Part shown: positions 5,694 through 5,695 of the stretch, one piece after another | Layout of the letters: every line of letters starts with the position of its first letter | Position numbering within the stretch: position 1 is the stretch's first letter | Source of the DNA: an uncultured Pseudobutyrivibrio sp. | GTDB lineage: Bacteria > Bacillota > Clostridia > Lachnospirales > Lachnospiraceae | Direction of reading: 5' to 3' | DNA: 5,695 bases | NCBI GenBank assembly: GCA_900546435.1 | Contig: URCQ01000047.1 | Span: 1-5,695 of the forward strand | Notes under the pieces: model-generated | The model's database searches: none | Told to the model about the DNA's origin: nothing | What the model saw: only the letters and a program-made list of their open reading frames with translations | Translations under genes and position numbers: made by a program

Positions 5694-5695
5694 AC

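Noticed and set aside
1..5695. tRNA, rRNA, CRISPR arrays, insertion sequences, riboswitches
   Set aside because: I saw no cloverleaf, spaced repeat array, transposase motif or known riboswitch core; the gene-free stretches are short and accounted for.

Overview
The window looks like chromosomal DNA of a Clostridia-type Firmicute, most likely a Lachnospiraceae-like gut anaerobe. This is an inference from the moderate GC content, strong AGGAGG-type ribosome sites, tightly overlapped genes, and the style of the PyrB and ThrE proteins. I cannot name the species. There are five complete genes, two edge fragments that are only suggested, and one recombinase relic.

Left end (1-204): the start of a leftward gene runs off the edge (ATG at 7-5, ribosome site 15-21). 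Its TATAAT box sits in the centre of a 37-base dyad. Next to this, on the + strand, is a short dead remnant of a tyrosine recombinase (88-198), ending a few bases from the end of pyrB.

Centre (205-4582): four genes lie on the minus strand, read right to left, and probably form one operon: an unrecognised 253-residue protein, a fused ThrE-family amino-acid exporter, a divergent PurA-like adenylosuccinate synthetase, and PyrB, the aspartate carbamoyltransferase catalytic chain. Gene 1 overlaps gene 2 by 14 bases. Gene 2 is 55 bases from gene 3. Gene 3 overlaps gene 4 as ATGA.

Right end (4583-5695): a 125-base divergent control region separates the operon from a LysR-family regulator on the + strand. 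It holds two back-to-back promoters, a perfect palindrome with 7-base arms and a flanking direct repeat. This is the classic layout for a LysR protein that controls itself and its neighbour. A possible C-terminal tail of a convergent gene is at the extreme right.

Working together (inference): both enzymes use L-aspartate, the membrane protein is of an amino-acid export family, and the set has its own regulator. No purB follows the PurA-like gene, and no pyrI follows pyrB. The PurA-like protein keeps its catalytic, GTP and aspartate residues but changes several residues that contact IMP in the E. coli enzyme. The most interesting reading is a dedicated aspartate-consuming or aspartate-conjugating module with an exporter, rather than housekeeping purine and pyrimidine synthesis. 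This is a hypothesis; an ordinary but divergent PurA is the main alternative.
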